Assembly (NCBI GenBank): GCA_001797675.1
Contig: MGQB01000030.1
Location: 1-40,076, forward strand
Direction of reading: 5' to 3'
Origin: Deltaproteobacteria bacterium RBG_13_43_22
GTDB taxonomy: Bacteria > Desulfobacterota > RBG-13-43-22
Length of the DNA: 40,076 nt
Of this stretch, positions 8,259 through 17,314 are shown piece after piece. Made by a program: the position numbers and the translations under genes. The stretch's first letter is position 1. Every line of letters starts with the position of its first letter. The notes below the pieces were generated by a model. That model did not search any database, had not been told where the DNA came from, and was given only the letters and a program-made list of their open reading frames with translations.

Positions 8259-9785
8259 ATGCAAATAAAAGCCTCATACCGATTAAGATCCTATCGGATT
8301 ACCGAATATGAAACCGGGACATTATGGTGGGAAACCCATTTTGATTTTGGAAAGCAAAGGAGCGGAGAATGCTTTATTCATGGAAACATCTTAATCATAA
8401 AGCCCTGGAGTGATGAAAAGGAGGGATTATTAATAGGAGAATTCCTTGATCAATTGAAAAAATTACCTTCTTGGGACAAAACGCTTTATTATTGTTTTTT
8501 TTCAGAAATATTAGAGGTCAAAGCCGGCCGAAAGCTGACGGCTGATCTATTGAAACAAATGTCCTTTCGGATGAGCACCCAAACCGCCGAACCGGAAAGG
8601 CTTAGAGGCCTGCAGCCGGATCAATATCGGATTGATCGATATCGTATTACCATCAATGAAGACCGGACTATTTCATGGCAAACGCCCTCAGGAATGAACC
8701 GGATCATCGGCGGACAGGGTATGATCGAATCCGGCATTCTTTTTCTTGGACCTATGGTTGGCGGTGAATTAAAGCAGAGCAAGCCGGACTTCCTGTACCA
8801 TTTATCTCGGTTGCCGCAATGGACCATTACCATAGCCTGGTGTCGTCATCTCACTTTAAGGTCTTGTCAGGAGAAACCACCAGTCAAATTGCCCGGGGAA
8901 ATTTCAATTCAGCCGAAAAAGTTAATCGATCCGGTCTATCTGGAACACCCTTCAATACCCACCCAAAGCCCCAAAAAAGAGCCGCCCCCAAAACAGCCAT
9001 CCCCCGACTTTACTTTTTTAAGATCATCCCCTTCTTTCTCTTCTTGGTTAGACAAAATTAAATGGCCGAAATTTTCATGGCCTTGGTCCTATGGAAAAAA
9101 TTTTTGGTTAACTAGTCTAGTCCTTTTTGTCTTGTCTGGATTAATCATTGCGGGGATCGTTGTTTTCCATACGCTGGAGGAAAAATTCGATCGACCTCAA
9201 TGGTTTAAAAAAAATCATCATGAACATCGCAATGAACATCATTCCAAAGTAAGACCCACAATTAATACCTTTCTGATTTTCTTCGCACTACTTCTCATTC
9301 TTCCCTTTAACCGACCGGTATGGGCCGAGGGAAAAGACATCATACTGGAAGAAAGCGGTATTCATTATCCCCGGGGCTTTGATCTAAACACAGTTGGCGA
9401 AGTTCAGGGAAAGGCAACCCATTTTTTTCGTCCGGAAAGGGGGCCCGTTCGCTTTCTACTGGTAACCGACCGTGAAACTTATACGGTATTAACCTCCCCC
9501 CCCTGGTACTGGAATGAAATCCAGATCAAGATTGCCGAAGGAACAGAAGTAATTGTCCGCGGGTCAAAATCCTTTGGAAAAGACGGAATTCTATACCTTA
9601 TTGCTCAGGAAATTCAAGTTCCCTTCTCTAAGCAATGTTTTGAATTTCGGAGAAACGACGGGACTCCTTTGTGGAAAGGCCACACCTTCCCGAGCAAAGG
9701 TTCGCCAGGGGGGCTTCATCCTCCTTCCGGTGGAAAGGGTGGATTGGGGGTCGGGGGTGGCGCGGGAGGCCACGGCAGACGATAA
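8259..9785 (+). CDS. Chimeric membrane protein: tandem N-terminal repeat, two TM segments, periplasmic module
   Basis: 508 residues with no family I can name. Two related units of about 85 residues open the protein (YRLRSYRIT...LPSWDKTL and YRIDRYRIT...LPQWTITI). A Pro-rich linker follows (about 215-260). One hydrophobic helix lies near 288-308 and a second near 343-358. The second ends RPVWAEGKD and looks like an internal signal peptide. The last 150 residues would then be periplasmic: a compact module (YPRGFDLNTVGEVQGKA, later SPPWYWNEIQ) that resembles an OB-fold by pattern only, and a Gly-rich tail. The tail recalls the Gly-rich protein at 7179. It sits 57 nt behind the dihaem cytochrome, so a shared redox or envelope task is likely. 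A historic fusion of two genes is possible. Confidence 0.7.
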   Translation: MQIKASYRLRSYRITEYETGTLWWETHFDFGKQRSGECFIHGNILIIKPWSDEKEGLLIGEFLDQLKKLPSWDKTLYYCFFSEILEVKAGRKLTADLLKQMSFRMSTQTAEPERLRGLQPDQYRIDRYRITINEDRTISWQTPSGMNRIIGGQGMIESGILFLGPMVGGELKQSKPDFLYHLSRLPQWTITIAWCRHLTLRSCQEKPPVKLPGEISIQPKKLIDPVYLEHPSIPTQSPKKEPPPKQPSPDFTFLRSSPSFSSWLDKIKWPKFSWPWSYGKNFWLTSLVLFVLSGLIIAGIVVFHTLEEKFDRPQWFKKNHHEHRNEHHSKVRPTINTFLIFFALLLILPFNRPVWAEGKDIILEESGIHYPRGFDLNTVGEVQGKATHFFRPERGPVRFLLVTDRETYTVLTSPPWYWNEIQIKIAEGTEVIVRGSKSFGKDGILYLIAQEIQVPFSKQCFEFRRNDGTPLWKGHTFPSKGSPGGLHPPSGGKGGLGVGGGAGGHGRR

Positions 9786-9948
9786 TTTGAGAATTTCCCG
9801 GGTTATTTCGCCAGGAGGTTGAAAAAAGATACTTTTAGGTTGAGAATTCTTAATGATGATAATACGTTTGTTTAAGGATTGGCGTGGGCTGATTTAAACT
9901 TCTTGTTGGCATTACTGCCGGTAACGGTTATTATAGGGCTACAATTTT

Positions 9949-10251
9949 TTGGAAACCTTAATAATAATTCTGATCATTATATTTATAACCTATGAGTTCA
10001 TCGAGCATGTGGTCTTTCCCCTCATTTGGTCCCTGGTCCAACGGAAGAAAAAATCATCCTGTGGCCCTGAGCGCCTACTGGGGGGAGTGGGCGAAGTGAA
10101 GAAATGGGATCGCACGGAAGGATATGTTTTTGTCGATGGAGAGCTCTGGAAGGCCGTCAGTGAGGTCCCAATGAAGACCGGGAATATGGTGGTGATTCAA
10201 AAAGTGGAAGGATTGACTTTGACAGTTGACTTGCTGAATCCAAAGGATTAG
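9949..10251 (+). CDS. Short NfeD-like membrane protein
   Basis: A 100-residue protein with one N-terminal membrane helix (about 4-28) and a C-terminal small beta domain (GGVGEVKKWDRTEGYVFVDGELWKAVS...GNMVVIQKVEGLTLTV) typical of NfeD C-terminal OB-folds (G.G.a......G.V...GE.W.A). Full NfeD proteins have several membrane helices and often a ClpP-like part, so this is a minimal form. A stop at 9934 blocks extension, and TTG 9949 is the only reasonable start; its ribosome site is weak. NfeD proteins usually pair with stomatin-like proteins; none is here. The 163-nt spacer before it shows nothing clear. Confidence 0.7.
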   Translation: METLIIILIIIFITYEFIEHVVFPLIWSLVQRKKKSSCGPERLLGGVGEVKKWDRTEGYVFVDGELWKAVSEVPMKTGNMVVIQKVEGLTLTVDLLNPKD

Positions 10252-10305
10252 AGTCGTCAAACTCAAAGTGGTCAGATTTTAGCCCGGAAGAGATGATAAT
10301 CGTCA

Positions 10306-11217
10306 ATGGATATTAAACAAAAAGCTTCCTTATTTGCCATTGTTTCCGCCTTTATTCTTGCCAGCAGCAAGTTTTCAGTAGGACTTCTTTCGGGCTCCAT
10401 GGCCGTTCTCTCCTCGGGACTGGACAGCCTTTTGGATGTCAGTATGTCGGCCATGAATTTCCTGGCCATAGGAAAAGCCACCCAACCCCCTGATGATACA
10501 CACCACTACGGCCACGGAAAGGCGGAGAATCTGGCTGCTATTTTTCAAACTATGGCCATCGTCTTTTCCGGAAGCTATATTATTATAACCTCGGTGCACA
10601 GATGGATTGAATATCAAAAAATAAAATATTCCCTCTTGGATTTGGGTGTGATGCTCCTTTCCCTCGGTTTTAGTTTTTTTATTTCCAGGCGTCTGAAAAA
10701 AACAGGGGAAATAACCGGTTCCCAGGCCCTTAAGGCCGATGCCCTTCATTATACCAGCGACCTTTACTCCAATTCGGCCGCCCTTTTGGCCATTTTATTG
10801 ACCTACTTTACCGGTCAAATTATTTTTGATCTTCTTTTTGCCGTCATCGTCGGCGGTATTATTATTTACTCGGCAGGGATGATCGCCAAAAATGCCCTGT
10901 TCGGTTTGATGGATACGAGCATTCCGAAGGCAACAGAGGAAAAATTGACCGGTATTTTGGAAGCAATGCCTTATCCCTTTGCCGGTTTTCATAAGCTTCG
11001 AACCCGGGTATCGGGAAGTAAAATCTATGGCGATTTACATGTCTTGTTCTGTCGGATGCTAAAGATCGATGAAGCCCATGAACGAACCCGTGCATTGGAA
11101 TCCGAAATAGCCCGAAAGATCCCTTCCATGGACATGGTCATCCACATCGAGCCCTGCGAAGAATCGTGTGAGAACACCGAGGAAAGCTGTAAAATTCGAA
11201 AACCTAATAAAAATTGA
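10306..11217 (+). CDS. Cation diffusion facilitator (CDF) metal exporter
   Basis: A 303-residue inner-membrane transporter of the CDF family, which exports Zn2+, Fe2+ or similar ions by proton exchange. Membrane helices fill residues 8-205, and a cytoplasmic metallochaperone-like domain follows (about 210-290). The transport site matches the DD-HD type of FieF/YiiP: Asp40 and Asp44 in helix 2 (GLDSLLD), His148 and Asp152 in helix 5 (HYTSD). A Cys-rich tail (CEESCENTEESC) is an unusual addition that could bind metal. The gene follows the NfeD-like gene by 54 nt. Substrate metal cannot be fixed from sequence alone. Confidence 0.92.
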   Translation: MDIKQKASLFAIVSAFILASSKFSVGLLSGSMAVLSSGLDSLLDVSMSAMNFLAIGKATQPPDDTHHYGHGKAENLAAIFQTMAIVFSGSYIIITSVHRWIEYQKIKYSLLDLGVMLLSLGFSFFISRRLKKTGEITGSQALKADALHYTSDLYSNSAALLAILLTYFTGQIIFDLLFAVIVGGIIIYSAGMIAKNALFGLMDTSIPKATEEKLTGILEAMPYPFAGFHKLRTRVSGSKIYGDLHVLFCRMLKIDEAHERTRALESEIARKIPSMDMVIHIEPCEESCENTEESCKIRKPNKN

Positions 11218-11340
11218 TAGACCCCTTGCGGAAATGAATCGGAAAAGGGAACCGGTTTATTTCCCTGCAAAAAACTAAACTAAATTTACCGCCCCCCACC
11301 TTTATCCGACTGTAATAATAAATCGTTCTCATCCTTCTGT

Positions 11341-11799
11341 TTAAAAAAATAACAAGGTCAAGGTTTCGGCGATGCAAGCTGGATTTTCCTGACCTTCGAT
11401 CTCAATGGTATGGGTGGTGGTCATCAGGACTCTGCCGGGTTGTTTTTCTTCAATGCCGGAGATAACCATCCGGGAACGCACCCGCGCATCGACAGGAACG
11501 GGATTGAGATACCGGACTTTATTCAGGCCGTAATTCACGGCCATCTTCACATCGGCAGGACCATATTTCGCTGAGGCGCTGAACATTGGAATCAGGGAAA
11601 GTGTTAAGTCTCCATGCCCGATAGGACCGCCATACGGCCCTTCCTTGGCTTTCTTGATATCCACATGAATCCAAGATTGTTGTCCGGTGACGTCGGCAAA
11701 CCGATTGATCCGGTCCTGATCGATAAGCACCCAGTCGCTCAGGCCGTTTTCCAGGCCGATCATTTGCTTTAGTTTTTCAACGGATACGAATTCCGGCAT
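11341..11799 (-). CDS. MaoC-family (R)-specific enoyl-CoA hydratase-like protein
   Basis: 152 residues with the MaoC hot-dog hydratase pattern: FADVTGQQSWIHVD contains the Asp-x4-His catalytic pair, and GPIGHGDLTLSLIP is the conserved second motif. Such enzymes hydrate trans-enoyl-CoA esters, in fatty-acid or polyhydroxyalkanoate metabolism. It stands alone, convergent with the CDF gene (124 nt between the stop codons) and divergent from the PAS regulator. A run of A/T-rich sequence upstream (11800-11930) could carry its promoter, but no clear -35/-10 is seen. Confidence 0.88.
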   Translation of the reverse strand: MPEFVSVEKLKQMIGLENGLSDWVLIDQDRINRFADVTGQQSWIHVDIKKAKEGPYGGPIGHGDLTLSLIPMFSASAKYGPADVKMAVNYGLNKVRYLNPVPVDARVRSRMVISGIEEKQPGRVLMTTTHTIEIEGQENPACIAETLTLLFF

Positions 11800-12183
11800 T
11801 CCACCTTTTCCTTTTATTTATGAGGCTTTATTAAATCGCACCATAGCAGTTTTTTTATAACAAAAACGTCCATATTCATCACATATAATTTTCAATTATA
11901 GTAAAAAGATTGTGAAAGGTCAAGGCGAGGAACCAATTGGAACTCCATTATTATTACCCTTGGAAAATAATTGAAGCTCCCTGCACCAAGGTGCAGGGAA
12001 TCTTCCAGGCAAGGAAAGGGTTTATTTGTTGTAGTTCGCTCGCTAACCCACGCAGCAAGCTGCGGGGAATGCGCTCGCTATTCCTGTTCAACAAAGGATT
12101 CCCGCCTTTACTATCGACGGGCTTTTTCTATTGACAAACTGTTATTATTCTTTAAAATTTACACCATATCGAAAATTTTAAAT
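11800..12183. repeat. Spacer with REP-like hairpins
   Basis: This 384-nt spacer holds two compact perfect hairpins. TCCCTGCACC (11978-11987) AA GGTGCAGGGA (11990-11999) is a 10-bp stem with a 2-nt loop. CGCAGC (12051-12056) AA GCTGCG (12059-12064) is a second. Around the second lie two copies of CGCTCGCTA (12038-12046 and 12072-12080). The paired short hairpins recall bacterial REP/BIME elements. A weak hairpin (CCCG..CGGG then TTTTT) follows at about 12100-12128. The open frame that runs through this area into the next gene is judged not to be coding. Confidence 0.55.
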
Positions 12184-13821
12184 TTGGAAACGGTCAGAAA
12201 GACGGTCTTTGTGAAAGAAACCCCCAAAACAAAACAGGAACTCCTTTTGGAGATGGAAGGGCTTCGGAAGAAGCTGAATGCTGCGGAGCACCGAATACGG
12301 GGCCTGACCAACCAAAAACAGTCGAAAGAGGCGCTAAAGATTTCTGAAACTCGGTATCGGCGTCTCTTTGAGACCGCCCAGGACGGCATATTAATCCTCG
12401 ATGCCGAGACAGGACAAATTTCGGATGTTAATCCATTCCTGGTAGAAATTTTGGGTTATTCCTATAAGGATTTTTTAGGGAAAAAACTCTGGGAAATTGG
12501 TCCCTTTAAAAATATTGAAGCCTCGAAAACCGTCTTTTTGGAATTGCAGGACAAAGGATATGTCCGCTTTGAGGATTTACCCCTTGAGACGAAAGATGGA
12601 CAGCCGATTGCGGTGGAGTTTGTCAGTAATGTCTATCTGGTTAATCATCATAAGGTGATTCAGTGTAATATCCGCGATATCACCGAACGGAAACTTCTGG
12701 CCGAGAGGTTACAAAAAGCACACATCGAACTGGAACGACGGGTGGATGAACGGACTGTCGAACTTCGATCGGCCAACGAATCCCTCCGTAAGGCCCTTTC
12801 TGAGATCAAGGCCTTGAAAGACCAACTGGAGGCCGAGAATATTTATTTCCGTCATGAGAACAAGATGAGACATCAATTCGACCATATCCTCGGGCAAAGT
12901 GATGGTCTCAAGTATGTTCTCTTTCGAGTAGAGCAGGTCGCCCCTCAGAACACAACGGTCCTCATTCTCGGTGAGACCGGTACGGGAAAGGAACTGATCG
13001 CTGCCGCCATCCACAACCTAAGCCCCCGTCAGGATCGGCCTCTGATCACCGTCAACTGTGCAGCCCTGCCGGCCAGTTTAATAGAGAGCGAATTGTTCGG
13101 CCGGGAGAAGGGGGCCTTTACCGGGGCTGATACCCGGCAGGTAGGACGGTTTGAGGTCGCCCATGGCTCCACCCTTTGCCTGGACGAGATAGGGGAACTG
13201 CCTCTGGAGATGCAGGCAAAACTGCTCCGGGTGATCCAGTATAACGAGTTTGAGCGCCTGGGCTCTTCTCAGACTACTAAAGTCGATGTGCGGATCGTGG
13301 CCACGACCAACCGAAATCTTGAAGAGGAGGTCCGTAAGGGTCGGTTTCGGCAGGACCTTTACTATCGGCTCAACGTCTTCCCCATCACGGTCCCTCCATT
13401 ACGGCAGCGTCAGGAAGACATACCGCTCTTGGTGCAGGCCTTCACGGAACGATATGCAAGAAAACTGGGGAAGCAAATTACCTCCATCCAGAAGGAAACG
13501 ATGAAGGCCCTCCAGGATTACCCTTGGCCCGGGAACATCCGGGAGCTGGAAAGTATCGTTGAACGGGCTGTGATCTTGTGCCCAGGGCCGGTCTTACAAT
13601 TGGCGGATAAACTGGAGACCGCATCCCTCCCCTTTTCGGCCGGCATGAATACCTTGGAAGAGGTAGAACGAAACCAAATTCTTAAGACCCTATCAAAAAC
13701 CCGCTGGCGCATCGAAGGAAAGGACGGGGCTGCGGCCATCCTGGGCCTCCACTCAAGCACCTTGAGGGCCAGGATGCATAAGCTCGGGATAGTCCGTCCG
13801 GAAACCAAAAACCCGGGTTAA
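12184..13821 (+). CDS. PAS-domain sigma-54-dependent transcriptional activator
   Basis: A one-component sigma-54 activator of about 545 residues. A short coiled start is followed by a PAS domain (about 55-170, [19 protein letters not shown] to DITERK), a coiled coil (175-235) and an AAA+ domain with Walker A GETGTGKE at 263-270, GAFTGA at 310-315 and Walker [11 protein letters not shown] Fis-type helix-turn-helix closes it ([20 protein letters not shown]). The frame stays open to 11971 through REP-like hairpins, so the start is placed at TTG 12184; GTG 12211 and ATG 12253 are alternatives and none has a strong ribosome site. The PAS signal is unknown. Two palindromes and a -24/-12 promoter lie right behind it, pointing to local control of the ABM/FtsH operon. 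Confidence 0.9.
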   Translation: METVRKTVFVKETPKTKQELLLEMEGLRKKLNAAEHRIRGLTNQKQSKEALKISETRYRRLFETAQDGILILDAETGQISDVNPFLVEILGYSYKDFLGKKLWEIGPFKNIEASKTVFLELQDKGYVRFEDLPLETKDGQPIAVEFVSNVYLVNHHKVIQCNIRDITERKLLAERLQKAHIELERRVDERTVELRSANESLRKALSEIKALKDQLEAENIYFRHENKMRHQFDHILGQSDGLKYVLFRVEQVAPQNTTVLILGETGTGKELIAAAIHNLSPRQDRPLITVNCAALPASLIESELFGREKGAFTGADTRQVGRFEVAHGSTLCLDEIGELPLEMQAKLLRVIQYNEFERLGSSQTTKVDVRIVATTNRNLEEEVRKGRFRQDLYYRLNVFPITVPPLRQRQEDIPLLVQAFTERYARKLGKQITSIQKETMKALQDYPWPGNIRELESIVERAVILCPGPVLQLADKLETASLPFSAGMNTLEEVERNQILKTLSKTRWRIEGKDGAAAILGLHSSTLRARMHKLGIVRPETKNPG

Positions 13822-13856
13822 ACTGTCCGGCACCCCTCAAAAATCCCCTCAACATC

Positions 13857-13884
13857 TGGAGGTTCCACCAAATATGGAGGTCCA
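13857..13884. promoter_or_regulatory. Two TGGA..TCCA palindromes, putative activator sites
   Basis: TGGAGGTTCCA (13857-13867) and TGGAGGTCCA (13875-13884) are palindromes TGGA-N3-TCCA and TGGA-N2-TCCA, 18 bp apart start to start. They lie about 95-120 bp upstream of the sigma-54 promoter and right behind the gene for a sigma-54 activator. Confidence 0.55.
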
Positions 13885-13977
13885 ACCCATTCTTTCAACC
13901 TTCTTCACTATTCTCTCCTATTAATCAAACCCTGCGACATCAGGCCTGATTTAAAGCTTTTGCTTTTTTCGGATTTT

Positions 13978-13993
13978 TGGCAACCCCTTTGCA
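13978..13993 (+). promoter_or_regulatory. Sigma-54 (-24/-12) promoter
   Basis: TGGCAA-CCCCT-TTGCA matches TGGCAC-N5-TTGCW except for A in place of the last C of the -24 box; the essential GG and GC are present with correct spacing. It ends 13 nt before the ATG at 14007, so the transcript leader would be very short. Confidence 0.75.
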
Positions 13994-14006
13994 TTAACCA
14001 TTTTTT

Positions 14007-14315
14007 ATGATCCTGGTCGTCATACGCATGAAGGTTCATTCTGAGAAGCGCCTGGAGCTGTCACAAACGATGGCTTTATTGATCAGTTCTATAAGGGCTG
14101 AGAAAGGTTGCCGGAGCTGCGATTTTTACCAGAGTATCGAGGATGAAAATCAACTCAATCTTCTTGAGGAATGGGATACCCAGGAGAGCTTTATGAGCCA
14201 TCTGAATTCGGAGCGATTTAAAGTACTCCGGGGGGCGATGAATCTTCTTCAGGAGCCCTATGAAATGAAGTTTCACACCATTTTCAATCTGGAAGGATTG
14301 AAGGAGGTATTGTGA
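14007..14315 (+). CDS. ABM-domain protein (antibiotic biosynthesis monooxygenase-like)
   Basis: A 102-residue protein with the dimeric alpha-beta barrel pattern of ABM domains: a start VVIRMKVHSEKRLEL, then EKGCRSCDFYQSIEDENQLNLLEEWDTQESFMSHLNSERF. Such domains occur in quinol monooxygenases, haem-degrading enzymes and small sensors. The EEWDTQESFMSHL block is the most typical part. Two nearby cysteines (GCRSC) could be redox-active. It is first behind the sigma-54 promoter at 13978 and overlaps the next gene by 4 nt, so it belongs to the operon that ends with ftsH. The -12 box lies so close to ATG 14007 that a start at ATG 14031 (MKVHSEK) is worth considering. Confidence 0.8.
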   Translation: MILVVIRMKVHSEKRLELSQTMALLISSIRAEKGCRSCDFYQSIEDENQLNLLEEWDTQESFMSHLNSERFKVLRGAMNLLQEPYEMKFHTIFNLEGLKEVL

Positions 14316-14590
14316 CAACGACTTTAAAATCAAAGAATGTAGAACAATTACTGGCAGAAGCCGATGAACTGGTCCAAAAAATTCATTCCGAATACATCGA
14401 AGACCTGGAAGAGGGACATCGCTTTCAGTTTGAAAAACATGCTCAAAGATTGCAGGAAATCAAGTCTACGGTTCAGGCAAAACCCGACGAAAAAGGAACC
14501 ATAGAATCATTTTCCACGGCCGAAGGAATGCATGAGGCTATTGTTGATATTGTCAAGGCCATGAAAGACCTGACAAGCTTTTTGACCTGA
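14312..14590 (+). CDS. Small helical protein of unknown function
   Basis: 92 residues, starting with GTG that overlaps the stop of the ABM gene (GTGA). The sequence is strongly helical and acidic ([35 protein letters not shown]) with no Cys, no signal peptide and no membrane helix. I do not recognise a family. Tight coupling between an ABM gene and an FtsH gene suggests an adaptor or regulatory role in the same response, which is only a guess. Codon use matches the neighbours and GGAGG precedes the start. Confidence 0.7.
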   Translation: MTTTLKSKNVEQLLAEADELVQKIHSEYIEDLEEGHRFQFEKHAQRLQEIKSTVQAKPDEKGTIESFSTAEGMHEAIVDIVKAMKDLTSFLT

Positions 14591-14664
14591 TTTTCATCAA
14601 GCGCCTCCAAAAGAAAAAATCGGCCGTTCAATCCAACGTTTATTTTAAAGTACGAAAGGGAAAT

Positions 14665-16584
14665 ATGCCATCCAATGAAATAAAAGAACGCCTGGAACAG
14701 GCAAAGGAAAAATTTCGTTCTCTATTCAACCCCCAGGACCCCCAGAAAAAGAAGAACGCCTTGCCCCCCAAGGCCCATTTCAGCATCTGGTATTTCCTGA
14801 TCGTTTTCCTGTTATTTACCTTCGTGCAACAATACTTTCTCTCTCGAAAAGTGGAGACCATTCCTTACAGTCAATTTAAACAATACCTGATCGATGGAAC
14901 CGTAACTAAATTGATTATCGGGCCGGAAAATATCAGCGGAACACTTAAAGGAAAAGAAAAAAAGCCGGGGCAGGAATTCACCACGATTCGGGTGAATGAT
15001 CCCGGTCTGGTCAAGGATCTGGACGATCATAAGGTCAATTACTCCGGACACTATGAGAGTAAATTCCTGAGCGGTCTTCTTTCCTGGATCCTCCCTATCG
15101 GCATTTTCTTCCTGATCTGGCGGTTTGCCATGAAAAGGATGGGGCCGGGGATGGGGGTCATGTCTTTCAGCAAGAGCAAGGCCAAGCTTTTTGCCCAGAA
15201 CGAGACCAAAGTCACTTTCGCCGATGTAGCCGGAATCGATGAAGCCAAAGAAGAACTTCAGGAAGTCGTGGAATTTTTAAGCACTCCGGATAAATTCCAG
15301 AAGCTGGGGGGGAGGATTCCCAAAGGGGTGCTGCTGGTCGGCCCGCCGGGGACCGGCAAGACCCTTCTGGCCCGGGCGGTAGCCGGCGAGGCCAAGGTCC
15401 CTTTCTTCAGCATCAGCGGATCGGAGTTTGTGGAGATGTTCGTCGGTGTAGGGGCCGCACGGGTGCGCGATCTTTTTTCCCAAGCCACTTCCCAGGCCCC
15501 CTGCATTATCTTCATCGATGAACTGGATGCCTTAGGAAAGGCCCGGGGAGTCAATGTCATGGGTGGGCATGACGAACAGGAACAAACGCTCAACCAACTT
15601 CTGGTAGAGATGGATGGATTCGAAACCAATAAAGGGGTGATCATCATGGCCGCCACCAACCGGCCGGAAATCCTGGATCCGGCCTTGTTGCGTCCGGGGC
15701 GGTTTGATCGCCAGGTCCTCGTGGATCGTCCGGATATCAACGGACGGGAAGCCATTCTGAAAATCCATTCCAAGAATGTCCTGTTAGGTCCCGATGTGGA
15801 TCTCCGCAAAATCGCCGGCCGCACCCCGGGTTTTGTAGGGGCCGACCTGGCCAACCTGATCAATGAGGCCGCCCTGTTGGCCGCCCGGAAAAGCAAAGAA
15901 ATGGTCGAATTAACGGATCTGGACGAGGCCATAGACCGGGTGGTGGGGGGACTGCAGAAAAAGACCCGGGTCATGAATCCCCAGGAGAAAGAAATCGTTG
16001 CCTTTCATGAATCCGGACACGCCATCGTGGCCGAATCGGTGGAACATGCCGACCCGGTGCACAAAATCTCCATTATTCCCCGAGGGATTGCTGCCCTCGG
16101 ATATACGCAACAACTGCCCACGGAGGATCGCTATTTACTAACCCGCTCGGAGTTATTGGACCGGTTGGCCGTTTTTTTAGGCGGCCGGGTTGCCGAAGAG
16201 CTGGTTTTCAAAGAAATCTCCACAGGAGCCCAAAACGATTTGCAGCGGGCCACCGACATTGCCCGGTCTATGGTCGCCGAATATGGCATGAGCGATCGCC
16301 TGGGACTGGTGACCTACGAGCGGCCTCGCCAACCCATGTTCCTCCCGGGAGGTTTTACCCCCAACAAAACCTACAGTGAAGAAAAAGCCGGCCAGATTGA
16401 TGAAGAGGTCGCCCGGGTCGTCGAAGAAGCCCATCAAAGGGTGCACGGTATACTCTTGGGACGGCGGCAGGTCCTCGATGATTTGGCCCATCTCCTTTCG
16501 CAAAAGGAAATTGTTCAGGGGCCGGAGCTTAGAAAGCTGTTGTCCGAATCCACACCCGAAATGGCAAACCCGTCGACTGGTTAG
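14665..16584 (+). CDS. ftsH: ATP-dependent zinc metalloprotease FtsH
   Basis: A 639-residue membrane AAA+ protease, full family length. Membrane helices lie at about 35-53 and 130-150 around a small periplasmic domain. Walker A GPPGTGKT (226-233), Walker [11 protein letters not shown], the pore-loop region [18 protein letters not shown], the [23 protein letters not shown] with both Arg fingers, and the zinc site HESGH (448-452) are all intact. FtsH degrades misassembled membrane proteins and unstable regulators. Here it lies behind a sigma-54 promoter and PAS activator, so it looks like an inducible paralogue and not necessarily the housekeeping copy. The start follows AAAGGGAAAT. Confidence 0.96.
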   Translation: MPSNEIKERLEQAKEKFRSLFNPQDPQKKKNALPPKAHFSIWYFLIVFLLFTFVQQYFLSRKVETIPYSQFKQYLIDGTVTKLIIGPENISGTLKGKEKKPGQEFTTIRVNDPGLVKDLDDHKVNYSGHYESKFLSGLLSWILPIGIFFLIWRFAMKRMGPGMGVMSFSKSKAKLFAQNETKVTFADVAGIDEAKEELQEVVEFLSTPDKFQKLGGRIPKGVLLVGPPGTGKTLLARAVAGEAKVPFFSISGSEFVEMFVGVGAARVRDLFSQATSQAPCIIFIDELDALGKARGVNVMGGHDEQEQTLNQLLVEMDGFETNKGVIIMAATNRPEILDPALLRPGRFDRQVLVDRPDINGREAILKIHSKNVLLGPDVDLRKIAGRTPGFVGADLANLINEAALLAARKSKEMVELTDLDEAIDRVVGGLQKKTRVMNPQEKEIVAFHESGHAIVAESVEHADPVHKISIIPRGIAALGYTQQLPTEDRYLLTRSELLDRLAVFLGGRVAEELVFKEISTGAQNDLQRATDIARSMVAEYGMSDRLGLVTYERPRQPMFLPGGFTPNKTYSEEKAGQIDEEVARVVEEAHQRVHGILLGRRQVLDDLAHLLSQKEIVQGPELRKLLSESTPEMANPSTG

Positions 16585-16686
16585 CCGTCTTCAAAATGGT
16601 GGGGTTCGCCAAGCGGATGGAAAGGGACTCTAAATGATTCGACCTTATTTGCTATTAAATCCTAACCAAAGAAAGAGAGGCAGCTT

Positions 16687-17217
16687 ATGCGTTTTACCAA
16701 GATCTTCCTATTCTTAACCTTGAGTATGGTCGTTGGTTTTTTGGGCTGTACGAAAGAGCAAAAGTCGGAGGCTCCCAAACAGGAGCAGGTTATAAAAGAT
16801 CTGATTCCCCCGAAGGCCGAGGTTAAGGGCCAGAATTTTCTTTTGGAGCTTAGCGATCTTCAAGTCGTTATGATGATGGACAAAGCTTCGAAGGAAATCA
16901 CCGATACGCCGAGCCTTAGAGGCCGCCTCAAAATAACCAATCAATCGAATCAGAATCTGGAAATCCAAGGGATCACCTTTGAATACCTGGACCAAGCGGG
17001 TCAGCCCATCCCTTTTACCTCCGGAGAGAAAATAGCGAAGGCTAATATATACTTGCAGGCGATCAAGCCCGGAGAAATGACTGAAGGTTCCATCGATGCC
17101 ACCATCCCCCGGATGGCGGTCAAGGAAAAGGCCCTGGGAAAAATTGAAGTCAACCTGGTTTATGTCCCGACTCCGCTTAATCGAGAGAAGTTGTCATTCT
17201 CTCAAAAGGTTGAATAG
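16687..17217 (+). CDS. Lipoprotein with a single beta-rich domain
   Basis: 176 residues with a lipoprotein signal peptide (lipobox FLGC, Cys21). The mature protein is predicted to be a beta-sandwich: RGRLKITNQSNQNLEIQGITFEYLDQAGQPI looks like the start of an FxLYD/DUF-type accessory domain, with a central NQ-rich strand and IKPGEMTEGSIDATIP later. It is probably anchored in the outer or inner membrane facing the periplasm. AGAGAGGCAG precedes ATG. No direct partner is evident; ftsH ends 102 nt upstream and an inverted repeat follows. Family assignment is weak. Confidence 0.75.
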   Translation: MRFTKIFLFLTLSMVVGFLGCTKEQKSEAPKQEQVIKDLIPPKAEVKGQNFLLELSDLQVVMMMDKASKEITDTPSLRGRLKITNQSNQNLEIQGITFEYLDQAGQPIPFTSGEKIAKANIYLQAIKPGEMTEGSIDATIPRMAVKEKALGKIEVNLVYVPTPLNREKLSFSQKVE

Positions 17218-17244
17218 CCGTAAAGACTCATTGAATGGGCCAGC

Positions 17245-17291
17245 GCTCGCTGACCCCTTGGTGCCGCTTGGGCCGACCGGGGTCAGCGAGC
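17245..17291. repeat. Perfect 13-bp inverted repeat, 21-nt loop
   Basis: GCTCGCTGACCCC (17245-17257) and GGGGTCAGCGAGC (17279-17291) are exact reverse complements. An A-run follows on the plus strand, the wrong polarity for a terminator of the lipoprotein gene. The GCTCGCT word is shared with the REP-like spacer at 12038-12080. Confidence 0.7.
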
Positions 17292-17314
17292 AAAAAAAAT
17301 AAATAAAAATTCCT

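Noticed and set aside
11971..12183. An N-terminal extension of the PAS activator starting at TTG 11971
   Set aside because: The stretch runs through two perfect REP-like hairpins, encodes an atypical Cys/Arg-rich peptide and has no ribosome site; the PAS part starts far downstream.
17245..17300. Rho-independent terminator of the lipoprotein gene
   Set aside because: The stem is followed by an A-run, not a T-run, on the coding strand, and the loop is 21 nt.
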